Below, one piece after another: positions 14,627-22,490 of a DNA stretch of 64,000 bases (position 1 is its first letter; every line of letters begins with the position of its first letter). The notes beneath the pieces were generated by a model. The model searched no databases. It saw only the letters and a list, made by a program, of their open reading frames with translations, and had not been told where the DNA came from. Source of the stretch: Polyangiaceae bacterium (lineage in GTDB: Bacteria; Myxococcota_A; Polyangia; Polyangiales; Polyangiaceae); the NCBI GenBank assembly GCA_015075635.1, contig JABTUA010000001.1:3038001-3102000 (forward strand), read 5' to 3'. The translations under genes and the position numbers were made by a program.

Positions 14627-14735
14627 CACGCGTGTTCACATCGCGCGCATGCGCGGCTGCGCGCCGCCCCTCGCCGCCCCTCGTGGGCCCCTCGCCGAGC
14701 TCCGTCGAACAGCGCGCTCGTGACCGCGGTGCGAA
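14627..14735 (+). repeat. 3' module of the hexamer element, copy 5
   Basis: ATCGCGCGCATGCGCGGCTG, the GCCGCCCCTCG pair, a diverged CTCCGTCGAAC and GTGACCGCGGTGCGAA are conserved with copies 2 and 4. It ends 57 bp before the HNH start codon. Confidence 0.85.
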
Positions 14736-14757
14736 CAAAAATTTCTCCCCCAGCCAC

Positions 14758-14786
14758 TTGTCACCCGTTCAGTTCCACACTACGTT
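14758..14786 (+). promoter_or_regulatory. Promoter of the HNH nuclease gene
   Basis: TTGTCA (14758-14763) and TACGTT (14781-14786) are spaced 17 bp apart. The -10 box ends 6 nt before the ATG at 14793, so transcription should begin at or next to the start codon. The promoter begins directly after the 3' module of the repeat. Confidence 0.5.
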
Positions 14787-14792
14787 CCGCCC

Positions 14793-16571
14793 ATGTTTCC
14801 TGCTGGCTTCGCCACCAGCGGGCGGCTGGCGGGGAGCGGGGGCAGCGAGCCCGGGCGACCCGCCGTCGCCGCTCCGCTCAACGAGGTGGAGCGCCTCGAC
14901 GCGCGCCTCGCCGAGCTCGCGCGGGGCAGCGGGCGCGCGCGGCTCGCGCTCGGCGAGCTGCTCGAGGCGCTCGCGCGTCGCGGGGGTCATCACGAGCTCG
15001 GCTACTCGTCGCTCGAAGCCTACGCGCGCGAGCGTACCGGGCAGAGCGGGCGCTGGGCCGTGGAGTCACGCACGCTCGCGCGCCGCCTCGCGGAGCGCCC
15101 GCTCTTGCGCGCGGCGCTGGCCTCGGGCGCGCTCGGCTGGTGCAAGGCCGAGCTCGTGGCGCGCCATGCCGAACCGGAGACGGAAGCGGATTGGGTCGCG
15201 CTGGCGCTCGGCTCGACGGTGCGAGAGCTGCGCGAGCACTTCGCGCAGCCCGAGGCGCAGCGCGACGTGGACGACACCTGCACGCTCACGTTGACGCTGA
15301 GCCAGCGCGATGCGTGGCTCTTCGCGTGGACGCGTCGCTACGCGGAGCGCGTGGCGGGCAAGCTCGACACGGACGAGCTGGTGAGCGCGCTCCTGGCAGA
15401 GGCGTTCAACACGTTGTGCGGGGCGGTGCCGTCGAATGACGTCGGCGCGCACGCCGACTCGACCAGGGAGCTCGAGTGGCGGGCTCAGCTCGCGGAGTGG
15501 AGGCAGGAGTCCGAGCGCCGCTGCGAGGCGAATTTCGCGGCGCGCGGGCCCGGCGGCGGGGGCGCGGTGGTCTCGGAGTTGCCGACCCTCGGGGCCGGGG
15601 CCCTGGACACGCGGATCGCCGCGCTGGCCGCTGAATTCGCTGCCCAGGAGGTCGAGCTCGCGCGCGCTGCGCTCGCGTTTCACCAGGCGGAGGGCGCCCG
15701 CCGCCTCGGCTACTCCACGGAGGCTCAATACGCCCGCGAGCGGCTGGGCCTGTCGGCGTCGAGCTTCCGGGCCAAGCTCACCTTGGCGCGCCGGCTGCTC
15801 GCGCCGGTGCGCGGCGCGCTCGCGCGGGGTGAGCTCGGGCTCGAGGCCGCCCTCGCGATCTCGCGGGTGGCCACGCGGGAGACCGCCGTCGCCTGGCTCT
15901 CCCGCGCCCGCGAGCGCACGGTCAAGCACCTCCTGGAGGACGTGCGCGCGGCGGAGCTGGTGCGCGACCTCGGCGGGTCCGCCGCGCCGCCCGCGCCGGA
16001 GACGGTGCGGGAGCTGCACGACCTGGAGGGGCGCCTGCTCGGTGGGGCTCGCGACGCGGTGCTCGAGGCGGGCAGCCAGATGTCCGCGCGCCTGGCGCCG
16101 CGGGTCGGCAGCGTCCGAGTGCGGCTCCGAGTGACCCGCGACACGGCGCGCTTCTTTCGCGGGCTCGGGGCGGCGCTCGGGAGGCACCTGCCGCGCAGCG
16201 TGAGCTTCACGGAGCTGCTCTGCTTCCAGTTCTGGGACGCCTGGAAGCACCTGTGTCAGCGCGACGAGGCCTACGCGCGGGTCTACGCGCGCGATCGCTA
16301 CACCTGCTCGAGCCCGGTGTGCTCGCGGCACGACGTGACGCCGCACCACATCCGCTTCCGCTCGCAGGGGGGCAGCGACGAGGAGGACAACGTGACGGCG
16401 CTCTGCACGTGGTGCCACCTGGAAGGTGTGCACGGCGGGCACATCGAGGTCACGGGCCAGGCGGGCGCGCTCAGCTGGCGGCTGGGCGGGTTGCGCGTCG
16501 AGGGGCGGGACAAGTCCGCAACTTTGGCGCAGGCTCGGGCGCCCGGCTTGCGCTACCTTTCGTCGGGATGA
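14793..16571 (+). CDS. HNH endonuclease with duplicated helical module
   Basis: This 592-residue protein ends in a clear HNH nuclease domain at about residues 500-550: ARDRYTCSSPVCSRHDVTPHHIRF, then GGSDEEDNVTALCTWCHLEGVH, with paired Cys zinc ligands and the HH/N/H catalytic set. The rest is helical and holds two copies of one module: HELGYSSLEAYARERTGQS (about 68-86) and RRLGYSTEAQYARERLGLS (about 304-322), each followed by a LARRL helix. The layout recalls the DUF222/HNH multicopy families. Copy e of the dispersed repeat lies inside it, encoding GSQMSARL. Its stop overlaps the next start (ATGA). A mobile or defence role is possible but unproven. Confidence 0.78.
   Translation: MFPAGFATSGRLAGSGGSEPGRPAVAAPLNEVERLDARLAELARGSGRARLALGELLEALARRGGHHELGYSSLEAYARERTGQSGRWAVESRTLARRLAERPLLRAALASGALGWCKAELVARHAEPETEADWVALALGSTVRELREHFAQPEAQRDVDDTCTLTLTLSQRDAWLFAWTRRYAERVAGKLDTDELVSALLAEAFNTLCGAVPSNDVGAHADSTRELEWRAQLAEWRQESERRCEANFAARGPGGGGAVVSELPTLGAGALDTRIAALAAEFAAQEVELARAALAFHQAEGARRLGYSTEAQYARERLGLSASSFRAKLTLARRLLAPVRGALARGELGLEAALAISRVATRETAVAWLSRARERTVKHLLEDVRAAELVRDLGGSAAPPAPETVRELHDLEGRLLGGARDAVLEAGSQMSARLAPRVGSVRVRLRVTRDTARFFRGLGAALGRHLPRSVSFTELLCFQFWDAWKHLCQRDEAYARVYARDRYTCSSPVCSRHDVTPHHIRFRSQGGSDEEDNVTALCTWCHLEGVHGGHIEVTGQAGALSWRLGGLRVEGRDKSATLAQARAPGLRYLSSG
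16072..16090 (+). repeat. Dispersed short repeat, copy e, inside the HNH gene
   Basis: GCAGCCAGATGTCCGCGCG within the coding sequence, reading GSQMSAR. This is the only copy of the repeat that is part of a gene, so the gene family may be the source of the dispersed copies. Confidence 0.65.
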
Positions 16572-19147
16572 GAACTGCACTCGGCCTCGGGCTCCTGGCG
16601 CTGATTGTAGCCTCCTGCTCCTCCGACGACGGCGGCGGGGGCGGGGGCGGCGAGACTTGCCCCAAAGAGGGCGAGGGCTTCGCGGCGGGCGATCCGGCGG
16701 GGCACGCCGATCCGTTCGGGGCCAAGGCGGCGAAGCAAGCGCGCGCGGGGCGGGTGCAGAGCGACGCCCAGATCGTGCAGCCCGCGCACGGGCGGCAGCG
16801 CGTGCGCGTGGGGGACTTCGTGCTGGCGAACGAGCACGTCGCCGCGTACATCGAGGACAAGGGGCTGTCGGACGGCTACCAGCGCTTCGGCGGCGAGATC
16901 CTGGCCATCGATCGCGTGGGCGACGACGGGCGGCCGGTGGGCAAGTCGTACTACGGCGAGACGCTGATGGCGCTCGGCATCGACATGATCGAGCCGGAGA
17001 GCGTGAGCGTGGTGAACGACGGCGCGGACGGCAAGGCCGCGGTGGTGCGGGTGGCGGGCCCGTTGAAGCCGATCCCGTTCTTGGACGGCTCCCTCGGCGC
17101 GCTCTTCCCGCGCCGCTACAGCGGCTTGATGGCCGCGTACGACTACGTGCTCGAGCCAGGCGCGAAGAAGCTCGTCATCCGCGTGGGTATGAAGAACCCC
17201 GGCGAGGAGCCGGTGAGCATCGGCGCGGGGAACATCAGCGACGCGATGCACGGCTTCTTCCACCTGAGCCGCAACCAGTTCGCGAGCGCCGAGACGGGCG
17301 TCGGCAAGTCCACCGGCAAGGTCAGCTACGCGGGATTCGTCAACGAGGACTCGTCGTTCGCGTGGCGGCTCCCGGGCGGCGAAAAGCTCGAGGTGGGCCT
17401 CGAGGTGAGCGGCTTCGTGTACTCGCTCGGGCCAGGGTTCACGGTCGAGTCCTGCCAGACGCACTGGACGGACCACGCCGAGGTCATCCCCGGCGCGGCT
17501 GATTTCGACGGCCTGCGCCAGGCCGTGCGCCAGGCCGACGGGCTCGAGAGCCGCGCGGTGAGCGGCGTGGTGAAGGACGCGGCGGGAGCGCCGGTGGCCG
17601 GCGCCGTCGTGCACGCGCTCGACGACGCCGGCGCCTACCTGAGCCGCACGCGGAGCGGCGCCGACGGGAAGTACACGGTGCACCTCGACCCCGGTCAGGG
17701 CGCGAAGCTGGTCGCGCAGAAGCAAGGCTACGCGCTCAGCCCGGAGGTCGCCGTCGCGAGCGACGCGACGAGCGCCGACCTCGGCCTGCCCGCGCACGGC
17801 ACGCTGCACGTGACGGCCAAGGACAAGGTCAGCGGCAAGGCGCTGCCGGTGCGCGTGCAGGTCATCCCCACGACCGCGCTGCCGAAGGTGCCGGACGCCT
17901 ACGGCGTGGAGGGCGAAGCCAACGGCCGGCTGTACGTCGATCGCGCCATGACCGGAGACACCAGCTTGCGCGTGCCACCGGGCGAGCACCGCGTGATCGT
18001 CACGCGCGGTTGGGAGTGGGAGCTCTTGGACACGACCGTGACCGTGGCCGCGGGCCAGACCGTGGACGTCGCGGCGGAGCTCGAGCACAGCGTGGACTCC
18101 ACCGGCTGGATGTGCGCCGACTTCCACATCCACTCCTGGTTCAGCGCGGACTCCAACGATCCGGTCGTCGACAAGGTGAAGAGCGCCATCGGGGACGGCC
18201 TCGAGGTCCCGGTGTCGAGCGAGCACGAGTGGGTGATCGATTTTCAGCCCATCGTCGAGCAGCTCGGGATGAAAGAGTGGGCGTTCGGCATGCCGAGCGA
18301 GGAGCTGACGACCTTCACCTGGGGCCACTTCGGCGTGGTGCCGCTGTTCCCCAAGCCCGACGAGGTCAACAACGGCGCCATCGAGTGGGTCGGCAAGAAG
18401 CCGCCGGAGATGTTCGCCGACGTGCAGAGCCGGCCGGAGAACCCGGTGCTCATCGTCAACCACCCGAGCGGCGGCGGGTTCGGCGCCTACTTCAGCCAGT
18501 CCAACTTCGACGACGCGACGGGCGTCGGCAAGGCCAAGGACCTCTGGAGCACCGACTTCGACGCGGTCGAGGTGTTCAACGACTCGAGCTTCGACGAGAA
18601 CCGCAGCACCACGGTCAAGGACTGGTTCGGCCTCCTGAACGCCGGCCACACCATGTGGGCCGTCGGCTCGAGCGACACGCACCACATTCGCAGCAAGGCG
18701 CCGGGATATCCCCGCACGTGTCTGTACTTCGGCCACGACGATCCGCAGCAGCTCACCGCCAACGCGGTCCGCGACGTGCTCGCCAAGGGCACCGCGACGG
18801 TGAGCGGCGGCCTGTTCATGACCGTCGAGGGCCCAGGTGGCGCGAAGCCCGGGAGCACCGTGACCGGCAAGCCGGCGACGGCGGACTTCACCGTGACGGT
18901 GCAGACCGCGAGCTTCGTCGATGCCACCACCCTGGAGGTGATCGTCAACGGGGTGAGCCAGAAGACCGAGCCGCTGGCGCCGCTCGGCACGGGGCCCGGC
19001 AAAAAGTTCGTGAACGTGGTCAGCGTGCAGCTCGATCCGGCGAAGGCGCGGAACTGGGTGGTGTTCCACGCCCGCGGCGAAACGAGCCTCCAGCCGCTGA
19101 TGGGCCGTTCGTCCTTCGCCGCGTCGAACCCGGTCTTCTTCGAGTAA
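16568..19147 (+). CDS. CehA/McbA-type PHP metallohydrolase lipoprotein
   Basis: This 859-residue lipoprotein has the signal MRTALGLGLLALIVASC with Cys17 as the lipidation site. A large beta-rich N-terminal domain is followed by a carboxypeptidase-regulatory-like repeat (SGVVKDAAGAPVAGAVVHAL, about residues 336-400). The catalytic PHP-like domain starts at CADFHIHSWFSADSNDP (about 516-532). The His-x-His pair, VSSEHEW, VNHPSGG and GSSDTHH are the expected metal ligands. CehA/McbA proteins hydrolyse carbaryl, but most relatives have unknown substrates. The start overlaps the HNH stop, and TACCTT (16554-16559) lies 8 nt upstream. Confidence 0.78.
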   Translation: MRTALGLGLLALIVASCSSDDGGGGGGGETCPKEGEGFAAGDPAGHADPFGAKAAKQARAGRVQSDAQIVQPAHGRQRVRVGDFVLANEHVAAYIEDKGLSDGYQRFGGEILAIDRVGDDGRPVGKSYYGETLMALGIDMIEPESVSVVNDGADGKAAVVRVAGPLKPIPFLDGSLGALFPRRYSGLMAAYDYVLEPGAKKLVIRVGMKNPGEEPVSIGAGNISDAMHGFFHLSRNQFASAETGVGKSTGKVSYAGFVNEDSSFAWRLPGGEKLEVGLEVSGFVYSLGPGFTVESCQTHWTDHAEVIPGAADFDGLRQAVRQADGLESRAVSGVVKDAAGAPVAGAVVHALDDAGAYLSRTRSGADGKYTVHLDPGQGAKLVAQKQGYALSPEVAVASDATSADLGLPAHGTLHVTAKDKVSGKALPVRVQVIPTTALPKVPDAYGVEGEANGRLYVDRAMTGDTSLRVPPGEHRVIVTRGWEWELLDTTVTVAAGQTVDVAAELEHSVDSTGWMCADFHIHSWFSADSNDPVVDKVKSAIGDGLEVPVSSEHEWVIDFQPIVEQLGMKEWAFGMPSEELTTFTWGHFGVVPLFPKPDEVNNGAIEWVGKKPPEMFADVQSRPENPVLIVNHPSGGGFGAYFSQSNFDDATGVGKAKDLWSTDFDAVEVFNDSSFDENRSTTVKDWFGLLNAGHTMWAVGSSDTHHIRSKAPGYPRTCLYFGHDDPQQLTANAVRDVLAKGTATVSGGLFMTVEGPGGAKPGSTVTGKPATADFTVTVQTASFVDATTLEVIVNGVSQKTEPLAPLGTGPGKKFVNVVSVQLDPAKARNWVVFHARGETSLQPLMGRSSFAASNPVFFE

Positions 19148-19200
19148 AGCTTGCGGGGTGAACCGGGCTCGTGGCCCTGGCATCGAACGCCAGGACCTCT

Positions 19201-19206
19201 TACATT
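19201..19206 (+). promoter_or_regulatory. TANNNT box before the sugar dehydrogenase gene
   Basis: TACATT ends 9 nt before the ATG at 19216. A weak TGGCAT lies 17 bp further upstream. Confidence 0.38.
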
Positions 19207-19215
19207 GCGCCCGCC

Positions 19216-20517
19216 ATGGCCTCCCTCTCCGAGAAGATCGCCCAGAAGACCGCTCACGTCGTCGTCGTCGGCATCGGCTACGTCGGCCTGCCCCTGGTGG
19301 CCGAGCTGGTGCGCGCGGGCTTCCGCGTCACCGGCCTGGACTACGACAAGGAGAAGGTCCGGCTCCTGAACGCCGGCGAGTCGTACATCCAGGACGTGCC
19401 GACGGCCGACATCGCACCCCACGTGAAGTCGCGGCGCTTGGGGGCCACCGCAGATCCGGCGATCTTGTCCGAGGCGGACGCCGTCATCGTCTGCGTCCCG
19501 ACTCCCCTCAACAAGACCAAAGACCCGGACATGCGCTTCATCGTCGAGGCCACCGACGAGATCGCCAAGCACCAGCACCCGGGCATGTTGATCGTGCTGG
19601 AGAGCACGACCTACCCGGGGACCACCGACGAGGTGGTGGTGCCCAAGCTCACCGAGAAGGGCGCGGTGCTCGGCAAGGACGTGTTCGTGGCCTTCTCGCC
19701 GGAGCGCGTGGACCCGGGCAACCAGATCTACAAGACCAAGAACACGCCCAAGGTCATCGGCGGCGCCACGCCGGAGTGCCTGAAGATGGTGCAGGCCTTG
19801 TACGGCAACATCATCGACACGCTGGTGCCGGTCTCCAGCACCGCCACGGCGGAGATGGTCAAGCTGCTCGAGAACACCTTCCGCGCGGTGAACATCGGCC
19901 TGGTCAACGAGGTGGCGATGATGAGCCGGCGGCTCGGCCTCGATCCCTTCGAGGTGATCCGCGCCGCGGCCAGCAAGCCCTTCGGCTTCATGCCCTTCTA
20001 CCCGGGGCCGGGCCTGGGCGGGCACTGCATCCCCATCGACCCTTTGTACCTGTCGTGGAAGCTCCGCACGCTCAAGTACCAGGCGCGCTTCATCGAGCTG
20101 GCCGACACCATCAACAGCGCCATGCCGGACTACGTGGTCGAGCGCGTGACCGACGCGCTGAACGACCAGAAGAAGGCCGTGAAGGGCTCGAAGATCCTGG
20201 TCTACGGCGTGGCCTACAAGCGCGACGTGAACGACATGCGCGAGAGTCCCTCGTTCCACGTGATCCACGGCCTGATCGGCCGCGGCGCCGAGGTCAGCTA
20301 CATGGACCCGCACGTGCCGAGCTTCGACGAAGAGGGCATGCAGATGACCAGCGTCGATCCGGCGTCGAGCTTCGCGAGCTACGACTGCGTGGTCATCGTC
20401 ACCGACCACGAGAAGCTCGATCGCGGGCGCTTGCTCCGTGAGGCGAAGCTCATCGTGGACAGCCGCGACGCGCTGCACGGCGTCGCGGGCGATCGCTCGA
20501 AGGTGTACGGGCTCTGA
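19216..20517 (+). CDS. UDP-sugar 6-dehydrogenase (WbpA/Ugd family)
   Basis: This 433-residue enzyme oxidises the C6 hydroxyl of a UDP-hexose to a uronic acid with two NAD+. The NAD-binding loop is VVVVGIGYVGLPL (about residues 14-26). TSxTxxE-type elements appear as VLESTTYPGTT. The catalytic cysteine is in GLGGHCIPIDP (about 269-279). The C-terminal domain keeps VYGVAYKRDVNDMRESP. The TYPGTT and SPERVDPGN blocks favour the WbpA/WecC-like UDP-N-acetylglucosamine or mannosamine group over plain UDP-glucose dehydrogenase, but the substrate is not certain. The start is placed at the ATG with TACATT 9 nt upstream. It heads a cell-surface sugar block. Confidence 0.87.
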   Translation: MASLSEKIAQKTAHVVVVGIGYVGLPLVAELVRAGFRVTGLDYDKEKVRLLNAGESYIQDVPTADIAPHVKSRRLGATADPAILSEADAVIVCVPTPLNKTKDPDMRFIVEATDEIAKHQHPGMLIVLESTTYPGTTDEVVVPKLTEKGAVLGKDVFVAFSPERVDPGNQIYKTKNTPKVIGGATPECLKMVQALYGNIIDTLVPVSSTATAEMVKLLENTFRAVNIGLVNEVAMMSRRLGLDPFEVIRAAASKPFGFMPFYPGPGLGGHCIPIDPLYLSWKLRTLKYQARFIELADTINSAMPDYVVERVTDALNDQKKAVKGSKILVYGVAYKRDVNDMRESPSFHVIHGLIGRGAEVSYMDPHVPSFDEEGMQMTSVDPASSFASYDCVVIVTDHEKLDRGRLLREAKLIVDSRDALHGVAGDRSKVYGL

Positions 20518-21881
20518 GACTCGTCCGACTGCTGTTCGTCGCTCTGGCCCTCTCCGGCTGCGAGGAGCGCGCGAAACCGGCGGGGCCTGCGCCCTTCCCC
20601 AGCGCCGGGCCCTCGTCCGCGCCGGCTGCCGCCCCCTTCCCCAGCCCCGGCGCCGCCGCCGCGCCGAGCGTGCCGCGCGAGCTCAACATCCTGCTCATCA
20701 CCATCGACGCGCTCCGCGCCGACATGCCCTGGCTCGGCTACCCGCGCGCGATCGCGCCGAACCTGACGCGCTTCGCGGAGAAGGCAGTGGTCTACACCCA
20801 CGCCTCCGCCCTCTCGAGCTACACCTCGATGAGCCTGGGCGGGCTGATGAGCGCGCGCTACCCGTCCGAGCTGCCGCGGAGCGGCCTGGCCACCAGCGCC
20901 TTCGGCCCGGAGGCGCTGATGCTGGCGGAGGTGCTGAAGGCCGGCGGCCTGAAGACCCTGGCGGTGCACGGCCACGTGTACTTCCAGGGCGACACCGGGA
21001 TGAGCCAGGGCTTCGACGACTGGCGCGTGGTCCCGAAGATCACCACCCTGCCCGCCCGCGAGGGCCACATCGTGGACGACAAGCTCGCGGACATGCTGAT
21101 CGAGGGCTTGAAAGAGCACGGCAGCGGGCGCTTCTTCGCCTGGGTCCACTTCATGGACCCGCACTTCGCCTACGCGCGCCACGAGGGCCAGCCGCGCTTC
21201 ACCGGCTCGGCCTACGGCGACGCCGGCAGCGTGGTGCCGCCCGGCACTCCGCTCGGCGAGGTCGGCCAGTCGCTCCGGAACCTCTACGACGGCGAGGTGC
21301 TGTTCACCGACGCCCAGGTCGGGCGCGTGCTCGACTTCGTCGAGCGGCAGCCCTGGGCGGACAAGACGGCCGTGGTCATCAGCGCCGACCACGGCGAGGC
21401 CTTCGGCGAGCACAAGAGCACCTTCGAGCACGGCTACACGCTGTGGGAGGTGCTGACCCGGGTGCCGCTCCTGATCCGCGTGCCCGGCTTGCCGCCGGCG
21501 CGCATCGACACCCGGCGCAGCCACATCGACCTCGGCCGCACGCTGTGCGAGCTCGCCGGCGTGCCGGCGCCGGAGTCGTTCCGCGGCGTGAGCCTGGTGC
21601 CCGAGCTCGGCGGCGCGCGTCCCCCGGTCCGCGACATCGTGATCGACATGCCGTACACCGATCAGGCGCCGCGCCGCCGCGCGCTGATCACCGGCGGCAA
21701 GAAGATCGTCGTCACCGAGACCGAGCAGGTGCCGCAGGTGTTCGACCTGGACGCCGATCCCGCGGAGCAGAACGACCTGGGCAGGCAGAAGCTGGCGGAC
21801 GAGCTGCGCGCGAAGTGGACCGAGGTCGATCGCGCGCTGCCGGACTTCCCCGCGCCGCGCCGGGGCAAGCGGCGGTACTGA
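20514..21881 (+). CDS. Sulfatase-fold lipoprotein, probable CTG start
   Basis: The alkaline-phosphatase/sulfatase fold is clear: LNILLITIDALRADMPWLGY, then MDPHFAYA, VISADHGEAFGEH and HGYTLWEV. Extending the frame upstream gives LRLVRLLFVALALSGCEERA, a good lipoprotein signal with Cys16, but there is no ATG, GTG or TTG between the upstream in-frame stop (20439) and 20670. The likely start is CTG 20514, overlapping the previous stop as CTGA, with GAAGG (20499-20503) well placed as a ribosome binding site. The formylglycine CxPSR motif of true sulfatases is missing; SSYTSMSLGG stands there, so a Thr or Ser nucleophile (phosphotransferase-like) is possible. Confidence 0.72.
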   Translation: MRLVRLLFVALALSGCEERAKPAGPAPFPSAGPSSAPAAAPFPSPGAAAAPSVPRELNILLITIDALRADMPWLGYPRAIAPNLTRFAEKAVVYTHASALSSYTSMSLGGLMSARYPSELPRSGLATSAFGPEALMLAEVLKAGGLKTLAVHGHVYFQGDTGMSQGFDDWRVVPKITTLPAREGHIVDDKLADMLIEGLKEHGSGRFFAWVHFMDPHFAYARHEGQPRFTGSAYGDAGSVVPPGTPLGEVGQSLRNLYDGEVLFTDAQVGRVLDFVERQPWADKTAVVISADHGEAFGEHKSTFEHGYTLWEVLTRVPLLIRVPGLPPARIDTRRSHIDLGRTLCELAGVPAPESFRGVSLVPELGGARPPVRDIVIDMPYTDQAPRRRALITGGKKIVVTETEQVPQVFDLDADPAEQNDLGRQKLADELRAKWTEVDRALPDFPAPRRGKRRY

Positions 21882-21890
21882 GGGACGTGC

Positions 21891-21896
21891 TATCTT
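21891..21896 (+). promoter_or_regulatory. TANNNT box before Uma2
   Basis: TATCTT ends 8 nt before the ATG at 21905 with no Shine-Dalgarno. Confidence 0.38.
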
Positions 21897-21904
21897 GGCC
21901 CCGG

Positions 21905-22483
21905 ATGTCGCGCCTCGCCGAACGCACGGGGCTCTCCCCCGCCGAGTACCTGACCTGGGAAGCGAGTCAGCCGGAGCGCCACGAGTACTTCGACGGCGAG
22001 GTCTTCGCCATGGCCGGAGGCAGCCCGCGCCACAACGCGCTGGCGGTGAACGTGAGCGCGGCGCTCCTCGGCGGCCTTCGAGAGAAGGGGTGCAGCGTGC
22101 TCTCGTCCGATCAGAAGCTCGGCGTCGGGCGAGGGACGCGCTACGTGTACGCCGACGTCACGGTCGTCTGCGGCCCGCTCCGCTTGCAGTCGGGCACGAC
22201 CGACGTGCTGGAGAACCCGAACGTCGTCGTCGAGGTGCTCTCGGGCACGACGGAGCAGTACGACCGCGGGCTGAAGTGGGAGAGCTACCAGCGCCTCGAG
22301 TCACTCACGGACTACCTGCTCGTCTCGCAGACCGAGGCCCGCATCGAGCACTACCGCCGGGGCGCCGACGGTGATTGGACCTACCGGGCGGTCGAGGGCG
22401 GCGGCCGCGTGGAGCTCGCGAGCGGAGTGACGCTGGACGTGGACGCCATCTACTCGGGCGCGTTCTCGATAGAAGGGGAGTGA
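21905..22483 (+). CDS. Uma2 family endonuclease
   Basis: This 192-residue, full-length Uma2/DUF820 protein has SPAEYLTWEASQPERHEYFDGEVFAMAGGSPRHN (the family N-terminus), then YADVTVVCG, NPNVVVEVLSGTTEQYDRGLKWESYQRLESLTDYLLVSQTE and a final LDVDAIY. The Asp, Glu and Lys positions of the PD-(D/E)XK site (about residues 87, 109 and 122) are all present. It sits inside the sugar-nucleotide block, 8 bp before rfbA, which is odd for a nuclease-like gene and may be a simple insertion. The role of the family is not established. Confidence 0.85.
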   Translation: MSRLAERTGLSPAEYLTWEASQPERHEYFDGEVFAMAGGSPRHNALAVNVSAALLGGLREKGCSVLSSDQKLGVGRGTRYVYADVTVVCGPLRLQSGTTDVLENPNVVVEVLSGTTEQYDRGLKWESYQRLESLTDYLLVSQTEARIEHYRRGADGDWTYRAVEGGGRVELASGVTLDVDAIYSGAFSIEGE

Positions 22484-22490
22484 GCTCGCC

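Larger units (their letters stand above)
14347..14792. other. Gene-free stretch with hexamer element copy 5
   Basis: It contains dispersed-repeat copy d (14366-14383), about 125 bp of unremarkable GC-rich DNA, hexamer array 5, a 3' module, and an AT-richer promoter stretch before the HNH gene. No gene is seen. Confidence 0.65.
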
